Assembly: GCF_944324935.1 (NCBI RefSeq)
Contig: NZ_CALUYG010000024.1
Span: 1 to 42,367, forward strand
Direction: 5' to 3'
Length of the DNA stretch: 42,367 nucleotides
Source: an uncultured Desulfovibrio sp.
Lineage (GTDB): Bacteria; Desulfobacterota; Desulfovibrionia; Desulfovibrionales; Desulfovibrionaceae
Below the pieces are notes generated by a model. The model saw only the letters and a program-made list of their open reading frames with translations. It was not told the origin of the DNA and searched no databases. This document shows positions 14,468 through 23,353 of the stretch, piece after piece; the stretch's first letter is position 1; the number at the start of each line of letters is the position of its first letter. Made by a program: the position numbers and the translations under genes.

Positions 14468-14617
14468 TTACTTTTTTCTCCGTCGCCGGTCGCTTTCGCC
14501 CGGGCGGTAGAGGACGAGGTTCCAGAACAGCACATAGAGGGGCAGGGTCACGAACATGAGCAGATAGGCCCATTCCTTGGTGTGCAGGAAGTACTGATAA
14601 AAGGTCTGGAATTCCAT
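14468..14617 (-). CDS. nhcD: Small single-span membrane subunit of the nine-heme redox complex (NhcD/HmcD-like)
   Basis: A 49-residue ORF between nhcC and hypC. It starts MEFQTFYQYFLHTKEWAYLL, has one membrane span (~17-37, YLLMFVTLPLYVLFWNLVLY) and a basic RRRRKK C-terminus that should face the cytoplasm. Hmc and Nhc complexes contain such a tiny membrane subunit after the NrfD-like one. Ribosome binding site GGGGGACCTC lies between the nhcC stop (14627) and this ATG. Assignment is by position and topology. Confidence 0.75.
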   Translation of the reverse strand: MEFQTFYQYFLHTKEWAYLLMFVTLPLYVLFWNLVLYRPGESDRRRRKK

Positions 14618-14626
14618 GAGGTCCCC

Positions 14627-15844
14627 CTAGCCGTGATGCCGGAAGTTGGGATGCTCGTAGAGCACCGGCATGTGGTAGACGATGAAGCGGTAGACCGTGA
14701 CGATCAGGGTGACGATGAAGACGGACACCGTGATCTCCTGCCAGCTCGGGAAATAGCGCTCGGCCGCGGGCAGATGCCAGTTGAAGGCAATGATGCTCAC
14801 GTTGAAGCGGTTGAAGATGATGCCCAGCACCGTGATGGCGGACGCGATCTGGCAGGTGTGTTCGCTGCCGTCGCGGGCCCCCTTGGCGTAGATGAGGGCT
14901 GGCAGCAGGACGAAACCGAACATCTCCACCAGCCAGAGGATGCCGTAGCCCGAGAAGAGATAGGCAAAGTTGTTCTGGACGATCATGTCGATGAGCTTGA
15001 GCATGAAATAGCCCATCAGGATGAAGGAGGCGGCCCGGCCGAAGCTCAGGGTGACGAGCTTGGCGTCCTTGGCATGGTTGGTGTCCATGTAGAATTGCAG
15101 GCCCTTGTGGGTCAGCATGCCTTCAAAGATGACCATGGACGCCCCGGCGGCCATGGAGCTTACGAAGAAGAACATGGGCATGAAGGGCGAGTACCAGAGC
15201 GGATGCAGCTTGCCGGGCGCGATGAGGAAGAGCGAGCCCAGGGAGGACTGGTGCAGGGTGGAGAGCGTCACCCCGAAGATGGTCAGCAGGATGACGGTCT
15301 TCGAGATGAGCTTGTGGAAGAACCGCAGCACCGGGAAGCGGTGCGCCAGCCATTCGATGGGCATGACGGAGAATTCGCAGAAGAGCACCGTCACATAGGT
15401 CGCCACGCACAGGCCCACTTCGAAGAGGACGGACGTCGTGCCGGGGTAGAAGAAGGCGTAGGGCAGGCGCAGGGGATGACCGAGGTCGTAATGCAGGGCC
15501 ACCACCACGAAGAAGTAGCCGAGAAAGGCCGTGGTGACCGCCGGACGCACGGCCGAATGGAAGCGTTTGAGGCCGAGCACATAGCAGGCGACCGTCGTGA
15601 AGTAGCCCCCGGCGGCCAGCGCCACCCCGCAGAGCAGGTCGAAGCCGATCCAGATGCCCCAGGGGTAGTTGTCGTCAAGGTTGGAGACCGCGCCGATGCC
15701 CAGGGTGAAGCGCATGACCGTCACCACCAGCCCCACGGCAAGGATGATGTAGGTGATGATGTTCCCCGGCGTCAGCCGGAAGAACGGGGCCAGATTGAGC
15801 ATCTGATCCCTTGTGGGCATGGGGATGTCGTAATGTTCGGCCAT
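14627..15844 (-). CDS. nhcC: NrfD/PsrC-family integral membrane subunit (NhcC/HmcC-like)
   Basis: A 405-residue polytopic protein with about ten apolar spans (e.g. ITYIILAVGLVVTVM, FLGYFFVVVALHYDLGHPLRLPYAFFYP, FMPMFFFVSSMAAGASMVIFEGM, VFIVTLIVTVYRFIVYHMPVL). NrfD-type subunits bind menaquinol or pass electrons across the membrane in Hmc, Nhc, Qrc and Dsr complexes. The start ATG overlaps the nhcB stop (TAATG at 15842-15846). It should anchor the Fe-S subunit NhcB and the periplasmic cytochrome NhcA. Length is normal for HmcC-like proteins. Confidence 0.92.
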   Translation of the reverse strand: MAEHYDIPMPTRDQMLNLAPFFRLTPGNIITYIILAVGLVVTVMRFTLGIGAVSNLDDNYPWGIWIGFDLLCGVALAAGGYFTTVACYVLGLKRFHSAVRPAVTTAFLGYFFVVVALHYDLGHPLRLPYAFFYPGTTSVLFEVGLCVATYVTVLFCEFSVMPIEWLAHRFPVLRFFHKLISKTVILLTIFGVTLSTLHQSSLGSLFLIAPGKLHPLWYSPFMPMFFFVSSMAAGASMVIFEGMLTHKGLQFYMDTNHAKDAKLVTLSFGRAASFILMGYFMLKLIDMIVQNNFAYLFSGYGILWLVEMFGFVLLPALIYAKGARDGSEHTCQIASAITVLGIIFNRFNVSIIAFNWHLPAAERYFPSWQEITVSVFIVTLIVTVYRFIVYHMPVLYEHPNFRHHG

Positions 15845-16959
15845 TAGTGATCCTCCTTGCGGGCAAAGCGGCCGGCGTCCAGTGCGGCCTGGCGGCGTTC
15901 TTCCACGGCGTCCTCGAGGGCCTGGCGGGCGACCTCGGCCGCTTCGCAACCCTGCTGACGTTCGATGCGGCGCACGGCGTCATCCATGGCGGCGGCCATA
16001 TCCTGCCGCACGGCGGCGCGCATGATCTTGTTGCGCATCTCGTTACGGGCCTCGCGGCTTTTGCTGATGCCGTAGAGCCCTCCGAAGAGGATGGGCCAGA
16101 AGGCGACGATAAGCGGGACCGTGCCCAGCGCGCCATAGGTCAGTTCGCCCATGGGCTGGGAGCCGAGGTGCGTGTCCAGGCCGATGGCATGCATGACGTC
16201 CGTAGCGCCGGCCGGGCCCACATCGGGCTTTCCGGCGGTCTCCTTCGAGGCTGGCGCAAGCACCATCCAGGCGGTGCCGCCGGCGTCCCATTCGCCGTAG
16301 ATGTAGTCCGTGTAGCGACCGGGATTTTCTTCGATGCGCTTGCGGGCCAGACGGATGAGGTCGGTGCGTCGCCCGAAGGTCAGGGCGTCCATGGGGCAGG
16401 CCTCCACGCAGCCGGGCAGCAGGCCCTTGTCAAGGCGTGGCTTGCAGAAGGTGCACTTCTGCACCAGCGGGTCGAAGGGTTCGTCATACTGGAAGCCCGG
16501 GATATAGAACGGACAGGCGATCATGCAGTAGCGGCAGCCCACGCACTGATTGCCGTTGTAGGTAACGCTGCCGTCAGGATTCTTGGTGAAGCATTTGGCA
16601 AAGCAGGCCGAGGCGCAGGCCGGCTCGTTGCAGTGGAAGCACTGCAACTTGCGGAAGTAGGGCTTGTCGTCGATGGTGTACTGATTGACGACCGTCCACT
16701 GATAGGCCGAGGTGCGCCGGCGTACGCCCAGCACGTCCAGATCGTCGAAGGCTTCCCTGGGCTGCGGCAGCGAGTTGACGGCATTGCAGGCCTCTTCGCA
16801 CTGACGACAGCCGATGCAGCGCGTCACGTCGTGCAGGACGCCGTAGCTGTTTTCATAGCCCGGGAAGACATGGGCCCTGGCCGCGGCCATGCCCGGCGCG
16901 GCAAGCGCCCCGCCGACGCCTGCCGTACCCAGCAGGGCAAGGAATTTTCTGCGGTTCAT
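15844..16959 (-). CDS. nhcB: Tat-exported 4Fe-4S ferredoxin subunit (NhcB/HmcB-like)
   Basis: A 371-residue protein with a twin-arginine signal (NRRKFLALLGTAGVGGALA) at the N-terminus. Four cysteine clusters typical of HybA/HmcB proteins follow: CIGCRQCEEACN (C48-C58), CFHCNEPACASACFAKC, CVGCRYCMIACPF and CTFCKP...GCVEACPM. A C-terminal segment LGTVPLIVAFWPILFGGLY is a likely membrane anchor, followed by a charged ~90-residue tail. It should transfer electrons between the multiheme cytochrome NhcA and the membrane subunit NhcC. It starts 12 bases after the nhcA stop. Confidence 0.92.
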   Translation of the reverse strand: MNRRKFLALLGTAGVGGALAAPGMAAARAHVFPGYENSYGVLHDVTRCIGCRQCEEACNAVNSLPQPREAFDDLDVLGVRRRTSAYQWTVVNQYTIDDKPYFRKLQCFHCNEPACASACFAKCFTKNPDGSVTYNGNQCVGCRYCMIACPFYIPGFQYDEPFDPLVQKCTFCKPRLDKGLLPGCVEACPMDALTFGRRTDLIRLARKRIEENPGRYTDYIYGEWDAGGTAWMVLAPASKETAGKPDVGPAGATDVMHAIGLDTHLGSQPMGELTYGALGTVPLIVAFWPILFGGLYGISKSREARNEMRNKIMRAAVRQDMAAAMDDAVRRIERQQGCEAAEVARQALEDAVEERRQAALDAGRFARKEDH

Positions 16960-16971
16960 GCGTGCGTCCTC

Positions 16972-17940
16972 CTATTGCCCTTCGCCGGTGCGCGGCTTGT
17001 GACAGCTGGCGCAGGATGTCTTGAGCGGCCGGGCGACCTTCATGCCGTCATGGCAGCCCATGCATTGCAGATGATAGGCGGCCTTGAGGCTGGGCTTGCC
17101 GGGATTGGCCGGGTCGATGCGGGCGGCGTGGCAACTGGCGCAGGGCGGAGGCGTGGCCGATGCCGGGCTGTTGTGGTGACAGGCGGTGCAGAGGGAGGCC
17201 GGGTCCTTGTGGAAGGCGGCGGCCAGCTTGTCGTCCTGGATGCGGCGCATGAGCGAAGCCACATGGCGCCGGTGATTGAAGTAGTTGGGGTCGAACTTGT
17301 CGGACAGGCTGTCGAGACGGATGCGGCTGGGCAGCAGTTCCGGGCGCAGCGGGGTGGCGTACCGCTTTTCCAGGACGGTACGGGCGGCCAGTTCCTCCCG
17401 CTCGTCGTCGGGCAGGGTCCCGGCAGCCGCCTGCCGCAGCTGCGTGTCGCTCATGGCGGGCGTCACGCTGTGACAGACGCCGCACCAGCGGTCATCGCGA
17501 GCCGGCTTGGCGATGCTGTGGCAGCCCGCGCATTCGCGCCGTTTGAGCTGCTGCTCATGGCAGCTCACACAGCTCTGCGGCGTGGGGCCGTCGGTGCGCG
17601 GCGCGATATTGGTGGCGTGCATGGCCCGTTCGAGGGTGATGTACTTGCCTTCCGCCGCGCCGGTGAGCGTGTGGCAGTCGCTGCATTTCTGCGGGTCGCC
17701 CGTATGGTGGCAGACGGTGCAGTCCTCGACCTTGCGTTCGTGGATCAGATGGTTGAAGACCACGGGCTTCATGCTGCCCACGACGTTCTTGTCACCGGCG
17801 GGCAGCATCATAATGGCCGTGGGTGCGCCGCTGTCCGTCGCTTCCAGTTCATCGACGGCGGCCGCCTGCGCTCCGGCAGGCAGGAGACAGGCCAGACACA
17901 GCAGGAGCAGGCCTGTCAGGGGGAAAAGAATGTGCCTCAT
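16972..17940 (-). CDS. nhcA: Periplasmic nine-heme cytochrome c (NhcA/9HcA)
   Basis: A 322-residue protein with a Sec signal peptide (FPLTGLLLLCLACLLPAGAQA). It has nine CxxCH heme-binding motifs: CTVCH, CSDCH, CVSCH, CAGCH, CGVCH, CTACH, CASCH, CMGCH, CASCH. A count of nine and the HmcB/C/D-like genes downstream identify it as the nine-heme cytochrome described in Desulfovibrio desulfuricans 27774. It accepts electrons from periplasmic hydrogenase via type I cytochrome c3 and feeds the membrane complex. The ribosome binding site AAGGA precedes ATG 17940. It is the first gene of the nhcABCD-hypC operon. Confidence 0.95.
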   Translation of the reverse strand: MRHILFPLTGLLLLCLACLLPAGAQAAAVDELEATDSGAPTAIMMLPAGDKNVVGSMKPVVFNHLIHERKVEDCTVCHHTGDPQKCSDCHTLTGAAEGKYITLERAMHATNIAPRTDGPTPQSCVSCHEQQLKRRECAGCHSIAKPARDDRWCGVCHSVTPAMSDTQLRQAAAGTLPDDEREELAARTVLEKRYATPLRPELLPSRIRLDSLSDKFDPNYFNHRRHVASLMRRIQDDKLAAAFHKDPASLCTACHHNSPASATPPPCASCHAARIDPANPGKPSLKAAYHLQCMGCHDGMKVARPLKTSCASCHKPRTGEGQ

Positions 17941-18105
17941 AAGCGGTTCCTTGTGGCCTTGCCGCGTGTCTTCTCTCCATCCGGCGACGGCCTGCGGTAA
18001 GAGTTGCTCCCGGAGCGTGCGGCGGCGGAAAGGGAGCCCTGCGCCGCCGCGCCATGCGTTTCACGGCATGACGCATTCCTAGGGTACGCGCAGGCTGCGA
18101 GGGCG

Positions 18106-19068
18106 TCAAGGCAAGAGAGAGGAGAGCGTGCGCATCTGCACGAAGGCGGCACAGTCCACGGCCTTGCGCAGGCGGCGCAGGAGCGCCGCCGTCTCGCCGG
18201 GCGGCACGGCGACGGCCTCCTGTCGTCCGCGAAACCAGGTGAGCTGGCGCTTGGCGTAGGCGCGCGTATGGCGCAGCCAGAGGGCGCGGCAATCCTCGAG
18301 GGAAAGCTCGCCGCGCAGATGGGCCAGCACTTCGGCGCAGCCGATGCCGGACCAGCCCGGCGCGGCGGGGTCGTCGTTGCGGCGGCGGGCGGCGCGGGCT
18401 TCTTCGAGCGCGCCCGCCGCCAGCATCTGGTCGATGCGGCGGGCAAGGCGGGGCTCCAGCCAGTCCAGCGTGGGAGCCAGATAGAACAGGGGGCCGGCGC
18501 AGAGCGGCGCGCTCATGGCGTGCTCATGCCACCAGCTGAAGGGCCTGCCCGTGGCCTCCAGCACTTCGAGGGCCCGCACGATGCGTTGCCGGTCCCGGGG
18601 ATGGATGCGGGCCGCGTAGGCCGGGTCGCCGCGGCCGAGTTCGGCATGCAGGCGCTCCGGCCCCTCCTGGGCAAGGCGCAGCGTCCAGCGGGCGCTGATC
18701 TCCGGCGCGATGGGCGGGATGTCGGCGATGCCGCGTAAAAGCGTCTGGAAATAGAGCCCCGTGCCGCCCACGAGCAGGGCGCGCTTGCCGCTGTCCCGCA
18801 GCCGGCGGATGGTCTCCACGGCCATGTCGGCCCAGCGCCCGGCGCTGATCCTGGCTTCCGTGGGCAGGAAGCCGTACAGATGATGCGGACAGGCCGCACG
18901 CTCCTCGGCCGAGGGCTGGGCGGTGATGCAGGGAAAGTCGGCATAGACCTGCCGGGAGTCGGCATTGACGATCTCCGCATCCAGGGCCGCGGCCAGTTCG
19001 ATGGCGGCCGCCGTCTTGCCGCAGCCCGTGGGCCCGGCAAGGCAGATGACGGGCAGGGGCGCGCTCAT
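18106..19068 (-). CDS. miaA: tRNA dimethylallyltransferase
   Basis: A 320-residue enzyme that adds an isopentenyl group to A37 of tRNAs reading UNN codons. Seen are the P-loop GPTGCGKT (residues 12-19), the family motif NADSRQVYADF, and LLVGGTGLYFQTLLRGI. The ATG at 19068 is chosen; it overlaps the coaD stop by four bases. An open frame extends upstream but lies inside coaD. It is the last gene of a compact rsmD-coaD-miaA run. Confidence 0.95.
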   Translation of the reverse strand: MSAPLPVICLAGPTGCGKTAAAIELAAALDAEIVNADSRQVYADFPCITAQPSAEERAACPHHLYGFLPTEARISAGRWADMAVETIRRLRDSGKRALLVGGTGLYFQTLLRGIADIPPIAPEISARWTLRLAQEGPERLHAELGRGDPAYAARIHPRDRQRIVRALEVLEATGRPFSWWHEHAMSAPLCAGPLFYLAPTLDWLEPRLARRIDQMLAAGALEEARAARRRNDDPAAPGWSGIGCAEVLAHLRGELSLEDCRALWLRHTRAYAKRQLTWFRGRQEAVAVPPGETAALLRRLRKAVDCAAFVQMRTLSSLLP

Positions 19069-19613
19069 GCCTTGTCCGGCAGGCGAAAGCCGCCAAAGGG
19101 GGCCGAGAGACAGGGCGTGCCCTGCCGCACTTCGCCGCGGGCGCTTTTTTCCTCGAGGCGCAGGCGGACGTTTTCCGGCACGAGGCCCTGGATGTCCGCG
19201 CCGTGGCTGGCGGCGGCCTTGACGATGGTGGAGCTGATGAACAGCCACTGGTAGTCGGTCATAAGGAAAACCGTCTGGATGTGGCGCTGGAGGCGGCGGT
19301 TCATAAGCGCGAGCTGGAACTCGTACTCGAAGTCGCTGACCGCCCGCAGGCCGCGCAGGATGGCGCAGGCGCCGCGCTGGGAGGCGTATTCCACCGTGAG
19401 CCCGGAAAAGGGCTCCACCAGGACGCGGCTTTCGTCGGCAAGGGCCTCGCGGGCCATCTCCACACGCTCTTCCTGCGAGAAGAGCGGTTTTTTGGGCGTG
19501 TTGTCGGCCACGGCGACGATGATCTGATCGAAGACTTCCAGGCCGCGGCGGATGAGCCCCATGTGACCGTTGGTCAGGGGATCGAAGGTTCCGGGATAAA
19601 GGGCGGTTTTCAT
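19065..19613 (-). CDS. coaD: Phosphopantetheine adenylyltransferase
   Basis: A 182-residue enzyme catalysing the penultimate step of coenzyme A synthesis (4'-phosphopantetheine + ATP to dephospho-CoA). It has the nucleotidyltransferase TxGH motif in PGTFDPLTNGHMGL (T14-H17), the RGLRAVSDFEYEFQLALMNRRL block, and FISSTIVKAAASHGADI. About 20 residues extend beyond the usual ~160. It overlaps both neighbours by four bases, so it is translationally coupled with rsmD and miaA. Confidence 0.96.
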   Translation of the reverse strand: MKTALYPGTFDPLTNGHMGLIRRGLEVFDQIIVAVADNTPKKPLFSQEERVEMAREALADESRVLVEPFSGLTVEYASQRGACAILRGLRAVSDFEYEFQLALMNRRLQRHIQTVFLMTDYQWLFISSTIVKAAASHGADIQGLVPENVRLRLEEKSARGEVRQGTPCLSAPFGGFRLPDKA

Positions 19614-20161
19614 GCGTTTGTCCAGATGAGGATGCGGGTCTGGCCGAAATGGCGTTCCGTCAGCAGCTCCAGTCCGTCAGGCGTTCGGACCTCGGCCTCC
19701 AGTTCGACCTCGGCGGTGATGAAGGCCCCGGGCGTCAGCCAGCCGCGCTCCACCAGGCCGCTCAGCGCCATGTTGCACAGGTTCTTGTGATAGGGGGGAT
19801 CCAGAAAGACGAGGCCGAAAGGGAAGCGCGGGGGGCGGAGCAGGGTCTTCCGTACGTCTTCCCGCACCAGGCGGGCGCGCTCGCCAAGGCCGAGATCGTC
19901 GATATTGCGGGCAAGGCAGCGGGCGGCCGCGGCGGACTGTTCCACCAGCAGCGCCTCCTGAGCGCCCCGGCTCAGGCATTCGAAGGCCAGGCTGCCGCTG
20001 CCGGCAAAGAGATCCAGCACCCGCAGGCCGTCCCAGACAAGGCCGCGCGCCTCCAGCATGGAGAAGAGCGCCTCGCGCGTCTTGCCCATAGCCGGGCGGT
20101 AGCCTTCGCCCTCCACGGTTTTCAGGCGGCGTCCGCCCAGTGTTCCGGCAATGATTCGCAT
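19610..20161 (-). CDS. rsmD: 16S rRNA (guanine966-N2)-methyltransferase
   Basis: A 183-residue RsmD. The N-terminus MRIIAGTLGGRRLKT is characteristic. Motif I is LRVLDLFAGSGSLAFECLSRGA and the catalytic motif is FLDPPYHKN. It methylates G966 of 16S rRNA during ribosome maturation. The rsmD-coaD pair is common in bacteria. It overlaps coaD by four bases. The 144-base gap to the metallo-hydrolase stop at 20306 has no recognisable gene. Confidence 0.95.
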   Translation of the reverse strand: MRIIAGTLGGRRLKTVEGEGYRPAMGKTREALFSMLEARGLVWDGLRVLDLFAGSGSLAFECLSRGAQEALLVEQSAAAARCLARNIDDLGLGERARLVREDVRKTLLRPPRFPFGLVFLDPPYHKNLCNMALSGLVERGWLTPGAFITAEVELEAEVRTPDGLELLTERHFGQTRILIWTNA

Positions 20162-20305
20162 AGTGATGTCTTCCGTTCCGGCGGAGTGCCGTCTGTTCGT
20201 CGCGCGGCGGTCGCGGCAGGGGCCGGAGCGCGGACGGGCGGACGGCGCACCCTGTCGGGGAGCCGCGCCGCCCTTTCCCGCCCGGCCGGTGACGATATGT
20301 GCCGC

Positions 20306-21916
20306 CTACATGCGCGAGATGAGGCGGGTGAGGGCGTAATCCATCTTTTCCAGCGCGTCCTGCATGTCGGTCTGTTCCACCCACGGCCGCTGTTCGAGAT
20401 CGGCCAGCCGGTCCTTGAACATGGCCCACTTGCGTTCCACCTCGCCGGTGAGGAAGTCCCAGTCCACGCGGGGATGGGCCTTGGCCTCGTGCATCACGGT
20501 CTGGCGTACCTCGCTGCCTTCCAGCATCATCTCTTCGAGGTAGGCGGGGATGAGGGGCGTGATGCCGAACTGTTCCCTGATGAGGCCGGCAAGGATGCCC
20601 TGGGCCTTCTCTTCGCCATGCACCAGCACCACCTGGCTGCCCTTGACCGCCAGCGGCTTGAGCCAGTCCAGCAGCTGGGACTGACCGGCATGGGCGGAAA
20701 ATCCGCCGATGGTGTAGATGCGGGCCGCCACTTCCATGTCCTCGCCGAAGAGGGTGATGGTCCTGGCCTTGTCCACGATCTTGCGGCCCGGCGTGCCCAC
20801 GGCCTGATAGCCCACGAAGACGATGCTCGCGCCCGGCCGCCAGATGTTGTGCTTGAGATGATGCTTGATGCGCCCGGCGTTGCACATGCCGCTGGCGGAG
20901 ATGACGATGGCCGGGCCCCGGTAGTCGTTGATGGCCTGGGATTCCGCCACATTGAGGGTATAGCGTAGATTGGGCAGCTCGAAGGGGTCCTCGCCCTTGT
21001 TCAGCAGGCGGGTGGCGTCCTCATCGAAGAGGTCCCGGTTGCGCTTGAAGACTTCCGTGGCGCGGATGGCCAGCGGGCTGTCCACGAAGACGGGCATGTC
21101 GTCGGGCAGTTTGCCCTGACTGCGGAGCACATGCAGGCAATAGAGGATCTCCTGGGTGCGCTCCACAGCGAAGGCCGGGATGATGACCTTTTCCCCCTTG
21201 CCGTAGCTGTAGGCGATGGCGTCGGCCAGTTCGGCGTCGCTGCTGCTCTCGTTTTTGTGGTTGCGGTCGCCGTAGGTCGATTCCATGAAGATGTAGTCGG
21301 CCTGGGGCGGGGTTTCCGGGTCGCGCACGATGAGGGCCTGGGGGCGGCCGATGTCGCCGGAAAAGATGAGGCTCGTGGTCTTGCCGTCCTCGTGGGCCTC
21401 GATGCGCAGCGTGCCGGAACCGAGGATATGCCCGGCGTCGTAATAGGTGACCTTGATGCCGGGGGCGGGCTCGAATTCGCTGTGATACTCCACGGTGTGC
21501 AGCAGGTCATTGGTCTTGAGAGCGTCCTCGGTGGTGTAAAGGGCTTCCGGCGGGTTGGCGAGCCCGCGGCGGCTGAACTTCTTGGCTTCCCACTGGGCTT
21601 CCATCTCCTGGATGTGGGCGCTGTCCTGCAGCATGAGTTCCAGCAGTTCGCCCGTGGCGCGGGTGCAGTAGATGGGTCTGGCGTAGCCCTCCCTGACCAT
21701 GAGCGGCAGCAGGCCCGAATGGTCGATATGGGCATGCGTCACGAGGATGAAGTCCAGCGTCTCGGGGCGGTAGACCGACGCATCCCGGTTGCGTTCTTCA
21801 ATGGCCTTGTTGCCCTGATGCATGCCGCAATCCACACAGAAGCGCTTGCCGCAGGCCTCGATGACATAGCAGGAACCGGTGACGGTCTGCGCCGCCCCCA
21901 GAAATTGTACCTTCAT
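20306..21916 (-). CDS. Beta-CASP metallo-beta-lactamase-fold RNA hydrolase (CPSF73/YSH1-like)
   Basis: A 536-residue protein. Residues 1-210 carry the metal site TVTGSCYVIEACGKRFCVDCG and VTHAHIDHSGLLP (H61, H63, D65, H66), then DAGHILGSGTLRIE and GDIGRP. A beta-CASP insert follows (IPAFAVERTQEILYCL, VFVDSPLAI). Then come IVISASGMCNAGRIKHHL and VGYQAVGTPGRKI, and the last metal His in GGFSAHAGQSQLLDWL. The family includes RNases such as CPSF73 homologues; the bacterial role is probably RNA processing. The start at 21916 has AAGGAGCACCTC upstream. The gene is monocistronic. Confidence 0.93.
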   Translation of the reverse strand: MKVQFLGAAQTVTGSCYVIEACGKRFCVDCGMHQGNKAIEERNRDASVYRPETLDFILVTHAHIDHSGLLPLMVREGYARPIYCTRATGELLELMLQDSAHIQEMEAQWEAKKFSRRGLANPPEALYTTEDALKTNDLLHTVEYHSEFEPAPGIKVTYYDAGHILGSGTLRIEAHEDGKTTSLIFSGDIGRPQALIVRDPETPPQADYIFMESTYGDRNHKNESSSDAELADAIAYSYGKGEKVIIPAFAVERTQEILYCLHVLRSQGKLPDDMPVFVDSPLAIRATEVFKRNRDLFDEDATRLLNKGEDPFELPNLRYTLNVAESQAINDYRGPAIVISASGMCNAGRIKHHLKHNIWRPGASIVFVGYQAVGTPGRKIVDKARTITLFGEDMEVAARIYTIGGFSAHAGQSQLLDWLKPLAVKGSQVVLVHGEEKAQGILAGLIREQFGITPLIPAYLEEMMLEGSEVRQTVMHEAKAHPRVDWDFLTGEVERKWAMFKDRLADLEQRPWVEQTDMQDALEKMDYALTRLISRM

Positions 21917-22022
21917 GAGGTGCTCCTTGTAAGGATGGATACAGCGGCTCGCGCCGCATGAAATCATTCTCTACTATGCCCGGCTTCCGGCGCAAGCGCA
22001 AGGCTCCGCCCGAAAGCGGACT

Positions 22023-22050
22023 TTGACGCAGGGGGGGCTTGTCATATATG
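22023..22050 (+). promoter_or_regulatory. Predicted sigma70-type promoter for the LOG-family gene
   Basis: TTGACG (22023-22028) and TATATG (22045-22050) are spaced by 16 bases, 48 bases upstream of the ATG at 22098. The neighbouring minus-strand gene starts at 21916, so this is a divergent intergenic region. Confidence 0.5.
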
Positions 22051-22097
22051 CTGTCCGCAAACCCGGCGCACGTTATCGCCGGTCAAAGGAGAAGATC

Positions 22098-22766
22098 ATG
22101 CCCGAAGTGCGACAGAACATCCTGGACGACATGACCTCCGTCACGTCGGAATCCTGGCGGACCTTCCGCATCATGGCCGAAATGGTGGAAGCTCTGGAAA
22201 AGCTCAATCATCTTTCCATGAACTGCATCTCCATTTTCGGTTCGGCCCGCGCCACGCCGGATATGCAGGTGTACAAGGATGCGGAAAAGATCGCCGGCAT
22301 GCTGGTGAAGAAGGGCTTCGGCATCATCACCGGCGGCGGACCGGGCATCATGGAGGCGGCCAACAAGGGCGCCAGCGAGGCGGGCGGGGAATCCGTCGGC
22401 CTGCATATCGAATTGCCGCACGAGCAGGGCTGCAACGCCTATGTGGAGACGCGCTGCAATTTCAATTATTTTTTCATCCGCAAGTTCATGTTCGTCAAGT
22501 ACGCCATGGCCTATGTGGTCATGCCCGGCGGCATGGGCACCATCGACGAACTTTCCGAGGCCTTCGTGCTGGCCCAGACCCAGCGCATCCGGCCCTTCCC
22601 CATGATCCTGTATGACGGCGCCTACTGGAACGGACTGCTGGACTGGCTGCGCGGCGCCATGACCGAAGGCGGGTACATCAGCGTCGAAGAGGTGGACAGG
22701 CTGCTGACCGTCTGCAACACGCCGGAAGAGGTCGTCGACCACCTGTGCAAGATCGTCATCCTGTAG
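22098..22766 (+). CDS. LOG-family (TIGR00730-type) nucleotide-binding protein
   Basis: A 222-residue protein with the Rossmann-like signature CISIFGSARATPD, GFGIITGGGPGIMEAANKGA, and the phosphoribohydrolase motif VVMPGGMGTIDELSEAF (about residue 140). LOG-type enzymes release cytokinin-like bases from nucleoside monophosphates, and in bacteria many act as nucleotide 5'-phosphate nucleosidases. The start at 22098 has AAAGGAGAAG ahead. tadA follows 44 bases after its stop. Confidence 0.9.
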   Translation: MPEVRQNILDDMTSVTSESWRTFRIMAEMVEALEKLNHLSMNCISIFGSARATPDMQVYKDAEKIAGMLVKKGFGIITGGGPGIMEAANKGASEAGGESVGLHIELPHEQGCNAYVETRCNFNYFFIRKFMFVKYAMAYVVMPGGMGTIDELSEAFVLAQTQRIRPFPMILYDGAYWNGLLDWLRGAMTEGGYISVEEVDRLLTVCNTPEEVVDHLCKIVIL

Positions 22767-22810
22767 CGTACCGCCCGACGGCCGGAGAGGCCGCCCCCGA
22801 TCCGCGCCCC

Positions 22811-23353
22811 ATGCCCTGTCTTGGCCCCCGGCCCGACCCGCCTCCCGGCTGGACGTGGGAGGGCCTCATGCGGCGGGCCCTCGAGCAGGCACGCCGGGCG
22901 GCGGAGGCGGGCGAAGTGCCCGTGGGGGCGGTGCTGGCCGCGCCCGACGGACGGCTGCTGGCCGAAGCCCACAATGCGCCTCTGCGGCGGCATGATCCCA
23001 CGGCGCATGCCGAGGTGCTGGCTCTGCGCCGGGCCGGCGTCGCCCTGGGCAATTACCGGCTGGGGGGCTGCGTGCTGGTGGTGACGCTGGAGCCCTGCGC
23101 CATGTGCGCCGCCGCGCTGGCGCATGCCCGGCTGGCCGGCGTGGTCTACGGGGCGGCGGACCGGCTGGCCGGGGCGGTGTCCTCCTGCGCGGAGCTGCTG
23201 GATGCGCCGTTTTTCAACCACCGTGTCTGGCATATGGGCGGCATATGTTCGGAGGCCTGCGCCGCCGTGCTGCGCGACTTCTTTGCCGCTCGGCGACCTT
23301 CCGGCGGCGGAGAGGAAGATACCCGCCGTCAGGGGGAGAGCGGCCATGCTTGA
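22811..23353 (+). CDS. tadA: tRNA-specific adenosine deaminase
   Basis: A 180-residue zinc deaminase forming inosine at position 34 of tRNA-Arg(ACG). The zinc site is HAE (66-68, TAHAEVLAL) with PCAMC (95-99, LEPCAMCAAALAHARL); VPVGAVL and NYRLGG are family motifs. The start is uncertain: ATG 22811 lacks a clear ribosome binding site, and ATG 22868 would still retain the deaminase core. The 3' end overlaps the next gene by eight bases. Confidence 0.92.
   Translation: MPCLGPRPDPPPGWTWEGLMRRALEQARRAAEAGEVPVGAVLAAPDGRLLAEAHNAPLRRHDPTAHAEVLALRRAGVALGNYRLGGCVLVVTLEPCAMCAAALAHARLAGVVYGAADRLAGAVSSCAELLDAPFFNHRVWHMGGICSEACAAVLRDFFAARRPSGGGEEDTRRQGESGHA

Noticed and set aside
14366-15847. A 493-codon plus-strand frame opposite nhcC
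   Set aside because: Very acidic/His-rich composition and exact overlap with a polytopic membrane protein mark it as a shadow.
15811-18000. A 729-codon plus-strand open frame opposite nhcA/nhcB
   Set aside because: It is the antisense shadow of two certain genes with CxxCH and Fe-S motifs, caused by G+C-rich third positions. It has no SD or domain.
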